Assembly (NCBI RefSeq): GCF_002994745.2
Contig: NC_037092.1
Coordinates: 24,515,001-24,579,000, forward strand
Origin: Rosa chinensis
Lineage: Eukaryota > Streptophyta > Magnoliopsida > Rosales > Rosaceae
Direction of reading: 5' to 3'
DNA: 64,000 nt
Shown here: in pieces, positions 45,128 to 56,059 of the stretch
How positions within the stretch are numbered: position 1 is the first letter of the stretch
Layout of the letters: each line of letters opens with the position of its first letter
Notes under the pieces: model-generated
The model's input: only the letters and a program-made list of their open reading frames with translations
Database searches by the model: none
What the model was told of the DNA's origin: nothing
Program-made: the position numbers and the translations under genes

Positions 45128-45385
45128 TATTGTCCAGGTTAGACCGATTTGTGTTTTGTCCAGGTTGGACCGATTTGATGTGTTTTGTCCAGGTTGGACC
45201 GATTTGTGTTTTGTCCAGGTTGGACCGATTTGATGTGTTTTGTTCAGGTTGGACTTTGTGTTTTGTCCAGGTTGGACCAATTTGTGTTTTGTCCAGGTTG
45301 GACCAATTTGTGTTTTGTCCAAGTTGGACCGAATTGATGTTTTGTTGTGAGTTGACTTTTATTATCCAGGTTGGATCGATTTATC
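45128..45385. repeat. 25-30-bp tandem repeat within the LTR fragment
   Basis: About nine units of TTTTGTCCAGGTTGGACCGA, followed by TTTG or TTTGATG, with the near-palindromic core GTCCAGGTTGGAC. Open frames across it on both strands (for example 45112-45393) are repeat artefacts. Confidence 0.9.
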
Positions 45386-45616
45386 ATATTTGAATTGTTA
45401 GGTTAACGATTTATATGATTTTGTCACAGTGTGACTTTCGTTGTCTTCTTTTGAGAAAAGAGTATTGTTTTGGGTAGCATGGTATGTTTTCTTGATTTTC
45501 GTGTTGAAAGGTTTTCCTTGTTTTGGTGTGAGTTGTGTGGTGTTTGTTTTGAGTTACTCATACGGGCTTGCAAAAGCTTATCGGGTTTGTTGTGTGACAA
45601 CCCAGTACACTGACTA

Positions 45617-46210
45617 CTCAGGCCCTTGAGTTACTAAAATGTATTGGTATTACACAGGCTCTTGTTCTTCCCAAAACTGACTACTCAGATTCGACGTTTC
45701 TCACATCAAAACCCAACAACCAAGAATTTTCTTCCTCTTCCCGTCCCCATGTTCTCTATCTCTCAATCTCTTTATTACTCGTCTAATCGGTGCCAAAACG
45801 ACAAAAGGTGAGTCAGTGACAAAACAGTGATAGAGACCTGACATTAGAGGAAAAATCGTCCATCACTTAGATCCAGCGCTTGCGCATTAAAATATTCCAA
45901 TTCTGTCACATAAGAGCTGAGGCCCATGATCATAATAAACAACGACTTGACTTTGTCATTGTAAAATTTGATTAAAGTCCAAAAGCTAGACTCTATATTG
46001 ATTGTAGTCCGCGTCAATTTTTCTTGGTAATTGCTGTCAAATGACTGAGCTGCCACCTTAGATTTATTATTATTATTATTATTTTTTATCTTGCTGACTG
46101 AACTCTCATTAAGTTTTCTTTTTTACATGACTAATAAGCCCTTATTGAATGTCTTTGCACACAAAATGCAAGAATTATAGGATTGAAATTAGCAATCTGA
46201 TTAGTAACTT
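45617..46210. other. Intergenic DNA
   Basis: No gene is supported. There is an ATT microsatellite at about 46065-46084. The last ten bases (46201-46210) are the left target duplication of the next element. Confidence 0.5.
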
Positions 46211-47263
46211 GGGAGAGGATCCTCTCCTAATCTCCTAATCTGCCTAACCTACCTAAGCTTTTAACTAGGTAGTGACACGTGGATATAACGAATCCAACGG
46301 TCCACATGCTTTCTTTTTCTATCTTTCTTGTCTCTCTATTCGTCTCTTCCTTCACGCCTCTCTTTCTTCCCCCTCGATCTGTTCTTCTTATTTTGGGTTT
46401 TGTTTGATTTCGGTGATTTCTTGAATATGTAGAGTAGGGAATTTGACCACATTGATTTCTAATATGGGTCTTGCAGATACTGGCAGTCAAAAAATAGAGA
46501 ACCAACAGAGTTTATCAACCTGAATATAAAAGAGTCTATCGACCTGAATATAAAAGAGACAGAGTTCTTGCAGCAATAGAAGTGAAAACAACTCTGCAGA
46601 AATCAAGTTAGATATTTCAAGAACTTCTCCATTTATTAATAGCCCTCTATCATCTCATCAAACCCAATAATTATAAGCAGATCCCTCTTTCCTACATCTA
46701 CTACTACAACGATAAGGCCTTCTGCAACTTTTTCATCAAAACCCATCATCAAGTCCAATGCTCTCAGAGGATTGACCAGATGGGCAAAGAAAAAAGCTTA
46801 AGCAACATGTTCTGTGGCATTGATGATCAGTCTGGGTTTTGGCCATGGTTTGAACAACAACAATTCAATTGATGATTAGCATTCAACCCCAATTCTGTGC
46901 CAACCAATTCCATCCCATCAATCGAATCCTAACTAATCTCAGAAAGAATTTTTTAACCACGAAAACGGCAGAACCATAAAGATAAGTCGAACTTAATAAA
47001 GAGCGACAAAAAAAAAATTGAACCAAAGTGGAACTGGAGTTGAAGTAAAATGAAGAAAGGCCTTTGGTTCAGAAGAGAGACGCGGAGGTTGAAGATTAGA
47101 AGAGAGAGAAAAATACCTTCATCGGTGGAGGAGAAAGGATGTTGTCCACATTGATTTTTGAGTGTCAATCACTACGTGGCACTATTCTATTGTTTTTACA
47201 CGTGTCACTACCTAGTCAAAAGCTTAGGTAGGTTAGGTAGATTAGCAGGAGAGGATCCTCTCC
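46211..47263. mobile_element. Mutator-type MITE with about 75-bp inverted repeats
   Basis: The terminal inverted repeats start GGGAGAGGATCCTCTCC and continue through CTAACCTACCTAAGCTTTT and CTAGGTAGTGACACGTG. TTAGTAACTT is duplicated at 46201-46210 and 47264-47273; nine of these ten bases would be the usual Mutator duplication. The ends themselves contain the palindrome GGAGAGGATCCTCTCC. The interior is non-coding as far as I can tell and contains a short duplication of CGACCTGAATATAAAAGAG (about 46518-46558). Confidence 0.9.
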
Positions 47264-47273
47264 TTAGTAACTT

Positions 47274-47712
47274 AATATCATATTTGATGTATATCTTTCT
47301 TAAATTATTCTTATTGATTCGACATAAAATTATGGAATTGATATGACATTGAATACCATATTTAATTTAAATCATTTCTAAAATTATTCTAATTTAAAAC
47401 ATGTCTTTTATAAGTTAGGATTCTTTCTAAAGCAATTTTTTGATAATGTTTTTCTTCTTCAACACCAAAGCTTCTATGGTTATGGCTCTTGTATGTAATG
47501 TCAGGTTTTTTATGAACGTGGTTCTCCTTCTTTAACATTAAGCTTTTTATGGTCAAGATATTTTCTTGTTGGCCCTATACGATTGTGATCCTTTTGGTGC
47601 TCGATTTTTCCTTTCTTCCATCCATGGATGGTACGTAGCTATTCTTCTTCTTCTTCTTTTTCAATTTTTTTTTTGTACAATTCCTTCTTAACTTACCTTT
47701 AACCTAGAAACG

Positions 47713-47743
<31 letters not shown>

Positions 47744-48572
47744 ATTGTAGGTTGACAAAGCACTATTGTAACCTTATTCTAAGGTAACCATTACGCAATT
47801 TTGTGGTAGATATATTAAGAGCTCAAAAATCCAGTATTTCAGTATACCTCATATATATGTAGTTTTTCTCACCATATGCATCTCGATTATTTATACCTAT
47901 AATAGAAGAAAACTAATTTGTAAATTTATATCTCTTACTTTGATACATATCTCAATTATAGTAATCGAAGAACATTAATCCATAAACATATATCTCTTAC
48001 TTAGGTTTATCTCTTACTTATGGTATACCTACGTACAATAGAAGGAAGTTAACAAGTATATCTTTTACTTTGTATATATCTCGATTATTTATACCTACAA
48101 TAGAAAACTATTCCATAAATTTATATCTCTTACTTAGGTACATGTCTCGATTATAGTAATCAAAGAACATTAATCCATAAACGTATATCATCTCTTACTT
48201 TTGTAGATAATAGAAGAAATCCTTAAATTTATACCTCTTATATAGGTTATACGTATCTTTTAGCTAGAATGTATGAACTTTTTTTTGTACCTTCCAGTTA
48301 GGTTGATTTCCCATCTCTATTTGCTAATTTTATAATACAAATTATATTTCGAATTATTGCAGGTTCATTATGGGTTCAAAATTCAAATTGAAAAGAAAAT
48401 ACATAAATAAATAAATAAATGCTTAAAACCAATTAATTTGTTTCTATATTTAACTTAAGAGGCAAAATGGCATGAAAATATAATGACAAAAGTCAATGGA
48501 CCTAGATTGATAATAAAATTACCTATGGACTGCATGCATTATGACGAAATAAAATTGGACTTATATTCAAAA
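47274..48572. repeat. AT-rich intergenic DNA with TG microsatellite and a diverged duplication
   Basis: A TG dinucleotide run occupies about 47716-47743. Between about 47880 and 48215 a block of roughly 190 bp is duplicated imperfectly (TCTCGATTATTTATACCTAYAATAG, ATTTATATCTCTTACTT, GAACATTAATCCATAAAC). No gene is seen. Confidence 0.6.
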
Positions 48573-49244
48573 GGGTTTTTATCATAGGTGGGGTCCGAAC
48601 TTTCACGGACCGGACAGAATGGTACCTGGACTTTCAAAGTGATCAAGTAGGTACCTGGACTTCTGAAACCACATCACTAAGGTGTTTTCGTCTATATTCC
48701 GTTATTCATCCGTTAAGTACAGAGGCAAATCAGATGTTTCACTCAAATTGACCACTAAAATTAAAATTGCAATTAGTTTTTATCATTATGCTTGGTTTTT
48801 CCATAATACTTTGTTGTATAATTACTTTTTTTTTGTTTCTTAATTTTACTTTGTTAAAATTAATTGCAATTCTGGGCTAATTTTTGAAAAACAATAAAAA
48901 TATGATGTTGGAATGATGAATATTGTTATTATTTATCAAGAGACAATAAAAATTTGAGGGAAAGTTTCACATGGATAGTGTTGGGGGAAGAGTTTGGACG
49001 AAAAGTAAGAAAGGAAAGAAATGTGTTTGTCCATGTTAGATCAGCTTATGATAGTCATTTTAGTGGCCAATTTGAGTGAAATGTCTGATTTACCCCTGCA
49101 CTTAACGGAGGAATAACGAAATATAGACGGAAGCACCTCAGAGATGTGGTTTTAGAAGTCCATGTACATATTTGATTACTTTGAAAATCTAAGTACCATT
49201 CTGTCGGTTCGAGAAAATTCAGACCCTACTTATGATAAAGACCC
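48573..49244. mobile_element. MITE with very long (about 190 bp) inverted repeats and 9-bp target duplication
   Basis: The left end GGGTTTTTATCATAGGTGGG is inverted at 49244 leftward (GGGTCTTTATCATAAGTAGG). The similarity runs on through CAGAATGGTACYTRGA, GACTTCTRAAACCACATC, CGTTATTCMTCCGTTAAGT and TTTCACTCAAATTGRCCAC, about 190 bp in each arm. TATTCAAAA is duplicated at 48564-48572 and 49245-49253. The 9-bp duplication and long arms fit a Mutator-type foldback element. It ends fewer than 80 bp before the TATA box of the receptor-like gene. Confidence 0.9.
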
Positions 49245-49320
49245 TATTCAAAAACCTCTTTCCTGAAGACTTTGTTTCTAGTTTAATATTCCAACTCATG
49301 AAAGAAGCTCTGCTCTTTGT

Positions 49321-49328
49321 CTATAAAG
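49321..49328 (+). promoter_or_regulatory. TATA box of the receptor-like protein gene
   Basis: CTATAAAG, about 110 bp before the preferred start codon at 49437. It is the only good TATA match in the interval left between the MITE and the gene. Confidence 0.55.
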
Positions 49329-49436
49329 CAGTTTAAGTTTTTGTTATGTGAAACCCAAAAACCTACATACAAAATATACTAAACAGAACTTTTCATGGGA
49401 ACGGGAATTGGATCATCCTGGTGCGACTTCTTTTCT

Positions 49437-52364
49437 ATGCAACATTTTATATTCTTGTTGCTCATTAATGCTGCATGCTGTTTTTCTTTTGTACAGACGC
49501 AGACACTTTGCCACGATGACGAGCGCTCTGCCTTGTTGCAATTCAAAGCCAGTTTCACTATAGATAAGTTTGCTTCCCGAGATCCCTCTGCTTATCCGAA
49601 AGTTGCATCTTGGGGTAGACTAGAAGGAGATCCTCAAAGGAGTAACTGTTGTTCATGGGATGGTGTTGAATGCAATGATGACTCTGGCCATGTTATTGGC
49701 CTTGATCTTGCTAGCAGCTGTCTTAATGGTTCCATCAACTCGAACAGCAGTCTGTTCAAACTTGTTCACTTGCAGATGCTTGACCTTTCAGATAATCGAT
49801 TTTTCTCTCATATTCCATCAAGGCTAGGCGATCTTGCTAGCCTAACATATCTGAACCTTTCATGGTCTTCATTTTTTGGATATATTCCATCAGAAATTTC
49901 ATATCTATCCAAGCTGTCTACTCTTGATCTGACTTCCCATCATATGTTGGCTTTCAAAAAGGCCAATTTCAGAAGTCTAATTCAAAATTTAACAAACATA
50001 AAACAACTTCATCTTTCTAGGGTAGACATAGTCTCGTCTGTGCCTGATATATTGGTCAATGCTTCTTCTCTCACATCTCTTCGTCTTGTAGGATGTGATC
50101 TGTACGGGGAATTCCCAGCAGGCATTTTCCACCTACCAAACTTGCAAGTACTTGATTTGGGCCTTAACCATAATCTAACCGGTTATTTTCCCGATGACCT
50201 TAACAGAAGCAGTCCCTTGAAGATATTGGTGTTGGACTTTACCAATTTCTCGGGTCATCTACCTGCTACAATTGGAGACCTTCGTGCCTTAAATTTATTG
50301 AGTATAGCATTCTGTAACTTTTATCCCCATGTTCCATCTTCACTTTCCAACCTTACCCAGCTCAATTATCTTTGTCTTTCTTCTTTCTTCTATAATAGTA
50401 AAGAATATTTTGATGCTCCAAGAAACAACACTTTCCGTGGCCAAGTTTTTGATTCCTGGTCTTGGCTTGGAAAGCTGACGAAACTTAACCACTTGTCCCT
50501 CGTTGATACCAACCTAAGAGGAGATTTGCCGTGTTTTTTGGCTAATCTGACACAGCTTTCAGACTTATACTTGGGCTACAATCAAATAACTGGTCAAATC
50601 CCATCTTGCCTTCTGCAGTTGACCCAATTAACTTCTTTAGACGTACGATTAAACAATCTGCAAGGATCAATTCCCAGGTCACTATTCCAGCTTAAAAGTC
50701 TTGAATATATTTTCCTCGACTCAAATAACTTGAGTGGGTATGTTGAATTCGATGAGTTTTCCAAGCTTGAAGAGTTGAGGGGACTTCGTTTGTCGCTCAA
50801 CAAGTTAGCTGTACAGATCAAAACTGGATTTACTGCTGTTCCTCCAAAGCTTCAATATCTAGGATTGGGTTCATGCAACTTAACAGAGTTCCCGAAATTT
50901 TTGAAATACACTAGTGAACTGCTGGATCTAGATCTATCTGACAACAATCTTCAAGGCCAAATACCAAAATGGATGTGGAATTCAGCTGGTGCAAATTTGC
51001 TTTATCTTAACCTCTCTCACAACCACTTAACTGGATTTGAAGAAAATCCAGTCATTATTCCATGGCCTTTGTTATTCTCTTTAGAGCTCGACTCTAACAT
51101 GTTACGAGGATCATTGCCAATTCCAGCGCGGTCAATGCAAATCTATTCTGTTTCAAACAATGAATATGCAGGAGAAATCCCAGCTACATTCTGCAACACA
51201 ATTATGGAGACCCTGTTTATTCTTGATTTGTCTAACAACAACCTGGATGGCAAGATTCCCCAGTGTTTTGAGAATCTCAGTGCTCTTCAGATATTGAAAA
51301 TGCAGAACAATTCTTTTCACGGGGATATTCCTCAAATATGTGCAAACAGAAGTACGGAGTTAGCAGCGATTGACTTGAGTTATAATCAGCTACAAGGGAA
51401 GCTACCAAGATCAATTGCTAGTTGTTCTCAGTTGGTGTTTCTTAATTTGGGAAATAATCATATCACTGATACCTTCCCATCTTGGTTAGGAGTACTTCAA
51501 CTATTAAAAGTTCTCATTTTGCGGTCTAATGCATTTCATGGCATAATTGGAAAGCCTGCAAGTAGCCATGAGTTCCCTGAGCTGTCCATTGTTGATTTAT
51601 CTAGCAATGATTTTTCAAGTCTGTTGCCCTCCGACCACTTGGATAACTGGAATGCCATGAAATCTGTTGATGCAAACGAGCAAATATACGTCCAATCCTT
51701 TTTTCGTTTCGGGATGTATCCAGACACGTTCCACTATGATTACCCGATTATAGTTTTTAGCAAAGGTGTTGAATTGAAGTATTTCAAGACCCCTTATCTT
51801 CTGAGGCTCATAGATCTCTCAAGTAATAGATTTGAAGGAGAGATTCCAGGTATCATTGGGAATCTAAGAGGGCTTTGTTTGCTCAATCTTTCCAACAACA
51901 CTCTCACTGGCCCCATCCCTTCGTCTTTGGGGAACTTGACTGCTCTTGAATCGTTGGATCTCTCCCAAAATCAGCTCTCAGGAAAGATCCCCAGTGATCT
52001 AGCACGACTGACATTCCTTGCATACTTTGATGTATCCCACAATCGTCTTTATGGTCATATCCCACATACATTCCAAGAAGATAAGTACCAAGGAAACTCA
52101 GGTTTGTGTGGAAAACCTTTGTCAAAGAAATGTGAAGATTCTGAGAGCACAACACCACAAACAACCTTTGAACAAGACAAAGACTCTGGGTTTCAAATTG
52201 AGCTAGATTGGTTTGTGGTTCTTCCAGGAGTTGTTGCTGGTCTAATAGTTGGAGTGGTTGGGGGAAACTTTTGGACAGACAAGAAGCATGACTGGTTTGT
52301 AGAGACATTCAGCAGGAGGAGGCAGCCAAGAAGCACAAGGCGGAGGAGGAGACCCAGAACTTAG
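49437..52364 (+). CDS. Leucine-rich-repeat receptor-like protein (Cf-9 type), single exon
   Basis: Receptor-like proteins perceive pathogen or developmental signals at the cell surface and signal through partner kinases such as SOBIR1. I chose the ATG at 49437 because MQHFIFLLLINAACCFSFVQ is a good signal peptide; an in-frame ATG at 49395 would add 14 residues. It is followed by an LRR N-terminal cap (CHDDERSALLQFK, CCSWDGVEC). More than twenty LRRs with the plant consensus LxxLxxLxLSxNxLxGxIP follow, interrupted by a non-LRR island before the last repeats (FSKGVELKYFKTPYLLRLIDLSSN). Then come a C-terminal cap (GNSGLCGKPLSKKC), an acidic stretch, one membrane span (WFVVLPGVVAGLIVGVVGG, with GxxxG spacing) and a short basic cytoplasmic tail rich in Arg. 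There is no kinase domain. The frame is intact at 975 aa (989 from the upstream ATG). Confidence 0.93.
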   Translation: MQHFIFLLLINAACCFSFVQTQTLCHDDERSALLQFKASFTIDKFASRDPSAYPKVASWGRLEGDPQRSNCCSWDGVECNDDSGHVIGLDLASSCLNGSINSNSSLFKLVHLQMLDLSDNRFFSHIPSRLGDLASLTYLNLSWSSFFGYIPSEISYLSKLSTLDLTSHHMLAFKKANFRSLIQNLTNIKQLHLSRVDIVSSVPDILVNASSLTSLRLVGCDLYGEFPAGIFHLPNLQVLDLGLNHNLTGYFPDDLNRSSPLKILVLDFTNFSGHLPATIGDLRALNLLSIAFCNFYPHVPSSLSNLTQLNYLCLSSFFYNSKEYFDAPRNNTFRGQVFDSWSWLGKLTKLNHLSLVDTNLRGDLPCFLANLTQLSDLYLGYNQITGQIPSCLLQLTQLTSLDVRLNNLQGSIPRSLFQLKSLEYIFLDSNNLSGYVEFDEFSKLEELRGLRLSLNKLAVQIKTGFTAVPPKLQYLGLGSCNLTEFPKFLKYTSELLDLDLSDNNLQGQIPKWMWNSAGANLLYLNLSHNHLTGFEENPVIIPWPLLFSLELDSNMLRGSLPIPARSMQIYSVSNNEYAGEIPATFCNTIMETLFILDLSNNNLDGKIPQCFENLSALQILKMQNNSFHGDIPQICANRSTELAAIDLSYNQLQGKLPRSIASCSQLVFLNLGNNHITDTFPSWLGVLQLLKVLILRSNAFHGIIGKPASSHEFPELSIVDLSSNDFSSLLPSDHLDNWNAMKSVDANEQIYVQSFFRFGMYPDTFHYDYPIIVFSKGVELKYFKTPYLLRLIDLSSNRFEGEIPGIIGNLRGLCLLNLSNNTLTGPIPSSLGNLTALESLDLSQNQLSGKIPSDLARLTFLAYFDVSHNRLYGHIPHTFQEDKYQGNSGLCGKPLSKKCEDSESTTPQTTFEQDKDSGFQIELDWFVVLPGVVAGLIVGVVGGNFWTDKKHDWFVETFSRRRQPRSTRRRRRPRT

Positions 52365-53722
52365 TCCTTATTTAATCCATGTATCTAATGGCCCAGTTTA
52401 TGAACATTAGCTTCATGTACGTGCCTAGTGTTAAGAGCAGTATTGGGGTTAATATCATGTTGTTCTTATGCACTATGTTATGTGTTCTGGTGTATTTGTT
52501 TGTTAGGTTTGTATATTTTGAGCAGACTGACACAGTCTGAAATTCTGGTGTAATAACTAAATATTAAGCTTCACAATGTCTTGAGTACCTTTTGTTCTAT
52601 ATATAATTATATATCCAATCAAAGCCTTGAGACATGAGCTGCCTAGCTGCTATCTCGACCTAGACATAAACCAGATATAATAAGAGGTCTTTCAGTTAAC
52701 ATTGCCTTTAATACTTGTACTGCTCATCAAGCTCCCTATAGTTGCAGGCTTATTGCTTCTTTTCCATTAGAACTGAGCACGATTGAAAACTGAAAAAATG
52801 TGAATTTATTCACACTTTCCTACTGTATTGTACCATATAGAATGAGAACTGGGTTGGTTCTGTAAGGTCGGGTTATCATTGCTCCACTCTGTCCCAGAAG
52901 GAAAATAAGAGAGCTTCGATCTCATTCTGTTCATCACAAGACTTGGAAACTGCTCTGGAGCATTGAAACTAGTCCAAAAGTCAAAAAAAATTTTGGCTCG
53001 ATCCCCACTCTTTGGATCTCTTCAAAAGGAAAGTAATTGCAAACCCCACCCGTAGCTTGTGTGGTGTCCTGAGACTATATTGTGCATTGTGTTCTTCTTT
53101 GTCCGTGGACAGAGTGTTTCGTTTGGCAGCGGTCTTGGTTATATTCAATCGAAAAAAGACATTACATACAACTCTTGACAGATGACTTTTGAAGAAGGTG
53201 CGAGGAATTTAACTGATGATGAGAGTAACTTTTTTCACCTTTATTGTCCAGACTTCGTGGGAAATCTGGAAAAGGAGAAATGGTGCAGACGGGTGTGAGT
53301 AATGAGTACTCAATGCTTGGTACACTGTGCTTTCTAATTCAGATAATTCTATACCAAACAAGGAGCAATGGCTCCCAGTTGTTGTAATGTTGTATGTCTT
53401 CCTTCAGTGTTCTGGCTTTTCAAAGAACATCAGTCAAAGGAAAAAAAAAACACTCCTATACAATTACTTCATGCTCGAAAACCTGAAAAATGAAACTGGG
53501 CATTGTGCACTCCACAAAGTTGATACTGCGACAGAAAACTACATTGCAAAATAGTTCTCACATTACTAATCTTCACAATTAAGCTCCCTTTTACATGAAC
53601 AAAACTAACTGAGATTGATTCAATCAGATTACAGGATCTCCGTAGTTACTGACTAGCCGATACGGTCATACAAGCAAGGGGCAAATTCATGATAGATAAC
53701 TCATAGGCAGCCAGACAGATGA
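52365..53722. other. Intergenic DNA between two converging genes
   Basis: The 3' untranslated region of the receptor-like gene occupies the first part. AT-rich sequence follows with no supported gene. The open frame at 53327-53554 has no recognisable similarity. Confidence 0.5.
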
Positions 53723-55564
53723 TCAATTCTTTGAAGCCTTGTGAGGAAAATCACCATCAAGAATTGCATGTCTAGTCAAAACAATTTCCTTCACAAGGTT
53801 TCTGTAAGTAAATAGGTTAACTGCTGCTCGCAAGAACAACTGTGGAGGAATTCTACTCTTCTTAATCCTTTTCCTCCATGGACCATACCCAGCAAGCTTC
53901 CATTCTTCTTCACTTATTTTCGGTCGTTTTCCCCTCATGACAGTTTCGTCACCATCTTCTACTGAGTTTCCACCTTCATTTCCTTCCATTTCCCTCAATT
54001 GTTTCTTGTAAAACTTATCAGTTATCTCTACACTGCGTTTTGCTAGCTTTTCCATTCCTTCAGCACTAGTCGCAGCCTTTTTAAACTCATCCTCCCAATA
54101 CTTCTCATCCTCTTCTTCACTCAAATTCTCGTCCTTGACACCCAAGACATCATCTTCACCCTCTTCCATATCTATAACAACATCACTTTCCTCATCATCA
54201 CTCCCATCGTCATTCTCATCCTCACCCTCACCCTCACCCTCATTGTCACCCTCATCATCAACCTCAACCCAATCCGTGAACTCCTTCTCTGCCGCATTGA
54301 TAGGGAGGTCAGCATCATCACTATCCGGAGCATCACAACCCAACTCCCACTCCTCCAACTTAGCTTTCCACTCCTTCGTATATGGATGCAACAGCTTAAC
54401 CGGATGATTCTTCAGCAAAAACCCCAAACACCTAGACTTCTCCTGATCACTCAACTTCTCATAAGCCTTAACCACATCATCCACATACGCCTTCTGATTC
54501 ACCTTCGCAATCTTACACAACCCCGCATAATATGTACACATTTCAGCACTCCCATCCTCTCTCTCCAACTGAAACAAGTAATCCTGCTCTGTTTTCGGAT
54601 CCAGAAACGGCACCAACACATGAAAAAAGTCATCCTGAGGCTCAAACCGGCACTGATACACCGGCCTCTTCACATACAAAATGTCCGGCCTCATCCATGC
54701 TGCACATTTAGTTATCAATGACCTAGTCAAATTCCCAAGCCTACCCATCAAGCTCCACTTGTCCAACCTCTGCTTCTTCTCAGCTTCCACCACCAGCTCA
54801 CTAACCAAAGTCCACTGCTCCCACGGCAAATCCGAAAGCCGCCATTTCGGGTGCCTCACAAACACCCAGAAGTACCTATGCCCTATCTTCTTATCCAATT
54901 GAGTCAATCTCTTCCCAAAATCTTGACCCATTTCAAATTGCTCAATCTTCTCCCACTCTTCCTCATCCCTAACTTCACTAATTATACTCACCCTTTCGTC
55001 GGTGAACCGGCCCCGAACCGGGTCGCCGACGACGACCCCTTTCCACGAGTAGGGTCCGAACTCGCCGTACTTGTACCAATCGTCCGGGTGGCGCAAATTC
55101 GGGTCGTCTTTCTCCATGAACCGGACCATACGGTCGTACCCGAGCCCAATTTGCTGGAGCTCGTCCTGTGTGAAGTTGTCCGGGTAGTTGCGGCTCGGGT
55201 TCTTGAGCCGGTAGAACATCGACTCGGCGAGCTTCTTGGTTTTCCGGCGAGCATTTCTCTTCGCCTCCTTGCGATACTCGGAGTTTGCATCGATTCGGCC
55301 GTCTCCGCCGGAGCCTCCCGGACCTCCTCCAGCCTTCTTCTTGCTCCGGCCGGCGAACGCGCGCAGGTCCCGCGGAATTTGGCGGGAAAATGTGAAACTG
55401 GGGACGGCAATTTGGGGAATTTTGGACAAAGCTCTGATGCCGAAGCGTTTTGGAGCGCTGGAGGGCTTGAGGGTTAGGGTTTGGCGGAGAGGGTTCGGAA
55501 ATGGAGTGAGAAGAAAGAGGGAAGGGTTTAGGGTTTTACAGAGCGAAGGGTCTTGACTCAGCAT
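53723..55564 (-). CDS. Conserved plant protein, probably plastid-targeted, single exon
   Basis: 613 aa from the ATG at 55564. An in-frame ATG at 55603 would add 13 lysine- and serine-rich residues, and the shorter start gives a better transit peptide (Ser, Leu, Pro, Arg, few acidic residues). A Gly/Lys-rich stretch follows, then a large conserved-looking domain (GYDRMVRFMEKDDPNLRHPD, YGEFGPYSWKGVVVGDPV, GHRYFWVFVRHPKWRLSDLP, DILYVKRPVYQCRFEPQDDF). After it come a long acidic region (Asp/Glu/Gly repeats, about 430-500) and a basic C terminus (KRPKISEEEWKLAGYGPWRK). I do not recognise a named family with certainty and assign no function. Confidence 0.75.
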   Translation of the reverse strand: MLSQDPSLCKTLNPSLFLLTPFPNPLRQTLTLKPSSAPKRFGIRALSKIPQIAVPSFTFSRQIPRDLRAFAGRSKKKAGGGPGGSGGDGRIDANSEYRKEAKRNARRKTKKLAESMFYRLKNPSRNYPDNFTQDELQQIGLGYDRMVRFMEKDDPNLRHPDDWYKYGEFGPYSWKGVVVGDPVRGRFTDERVSIISEVRDEEEWEKIEQFEMGQDFGKRLTQLDKKIGHRYFWVFVRHPKWRLSDLPWEQWTLVSELVVEAEKKQRLDKWSLMGRLGNLTRSLITKCAAWMRPDILYVKRPVYQCRFEPQDDFFHVLVPFLDPKTEQDYLFQLEREDGSAEMCTYYAGLCKIAKVNQKAYVDDVVKAYEKLSDQEKSRCLGFLLKNHPVKLLHPYTKEWKAKLEEWELGCDAPDSDDADLPINAAEKEFTDWVEVDDEGDNEGEGEGEDENDDGSDDEESDVVIDMEEGEDDVLGVKDENLSEEEDEKYWEDEFKKAATSAEGMEKLAKRSVEITDKFYKKQLREMEGNEGGNSVEDGDETVMRGKRPKISEEEWKLAGYGPWRKRIKKSRIPPQLFLRAAVNLFTYRNLVKEIVLTRHAILDGDFPHKASKN

Positions 55565-56059
55565 TTTCGATTTCTTCGATTTTGAGAACCCGGTTCGGTT
55601 CAAGTTTTAGCGATGCTACAACATCCAAAACGCAGCGTTTTATTTTATTTTATTTTTTATTTTATCAAAATCCAGTGCGGCTACGCTCAAACTGAGATTA
55701 ATGAAATTACTGAGTGCATTGGGGGAACATAAGCCACGTTTGGTAGAGTAAATAAGATTGGATTAGGATTTCAAAATGGATTAGACTAGATTAGTTTGGG
55801 ATTGATTCTTGAGGTGCTTTTGGGGTTGCTTCTGCTTTTGGGTCAAGAATATAGTGTTTGGTAAAATCTACAATAGCTGCTTTGGGACATAAGCGCTTCT
55901 CCTCACAGCTGAATTTGAGAAGCTACAATTTGTAGCTTTTGAAAAACGGCTTTGGGAAAACACGGAGCATCAACAGTAAACAGTTTAATGAAATTTATCT
56001 AACTGCCAATTCTGTCCTCCTCCTTTTCAGAAAATTACATTGAAACAGATGGGGCTTTT

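Larger units (their letters stand above)
43037..45616 (+). mobile_element. Long LTR fragment of a retrotransposon, with internal tandem repeats
   Basis: The block begins TGTGATGCCCCAGAAATTCG. It has a TATA box (CTATAAATAG, about 43325) followed by a GC-rich transcribed leader and ends near GACAACCCAGTACACTGA. This resembles the long LTRs of Del/Tekay-type Ty3/gypsy elements known in Rosaceae-like genomes; that assignment rests on memory of their general form. No primer-binding site, internal region or second LTR is present and no target duplication was found, so it is a truncated or solo LTR. Confidence 0.5.

Noticed and set aside
45112..45393. Open frames rich in repeated FVQVGPI-like peptides
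   Set aside because: They translate the 25-30-bp tandem repeat in the LTR fragment.
54135..54407. Serine-rich plus-strand frame within the plastid-protein gene
   Set aside because: Shadow of the acidic Asp/Glu region read in reverse.
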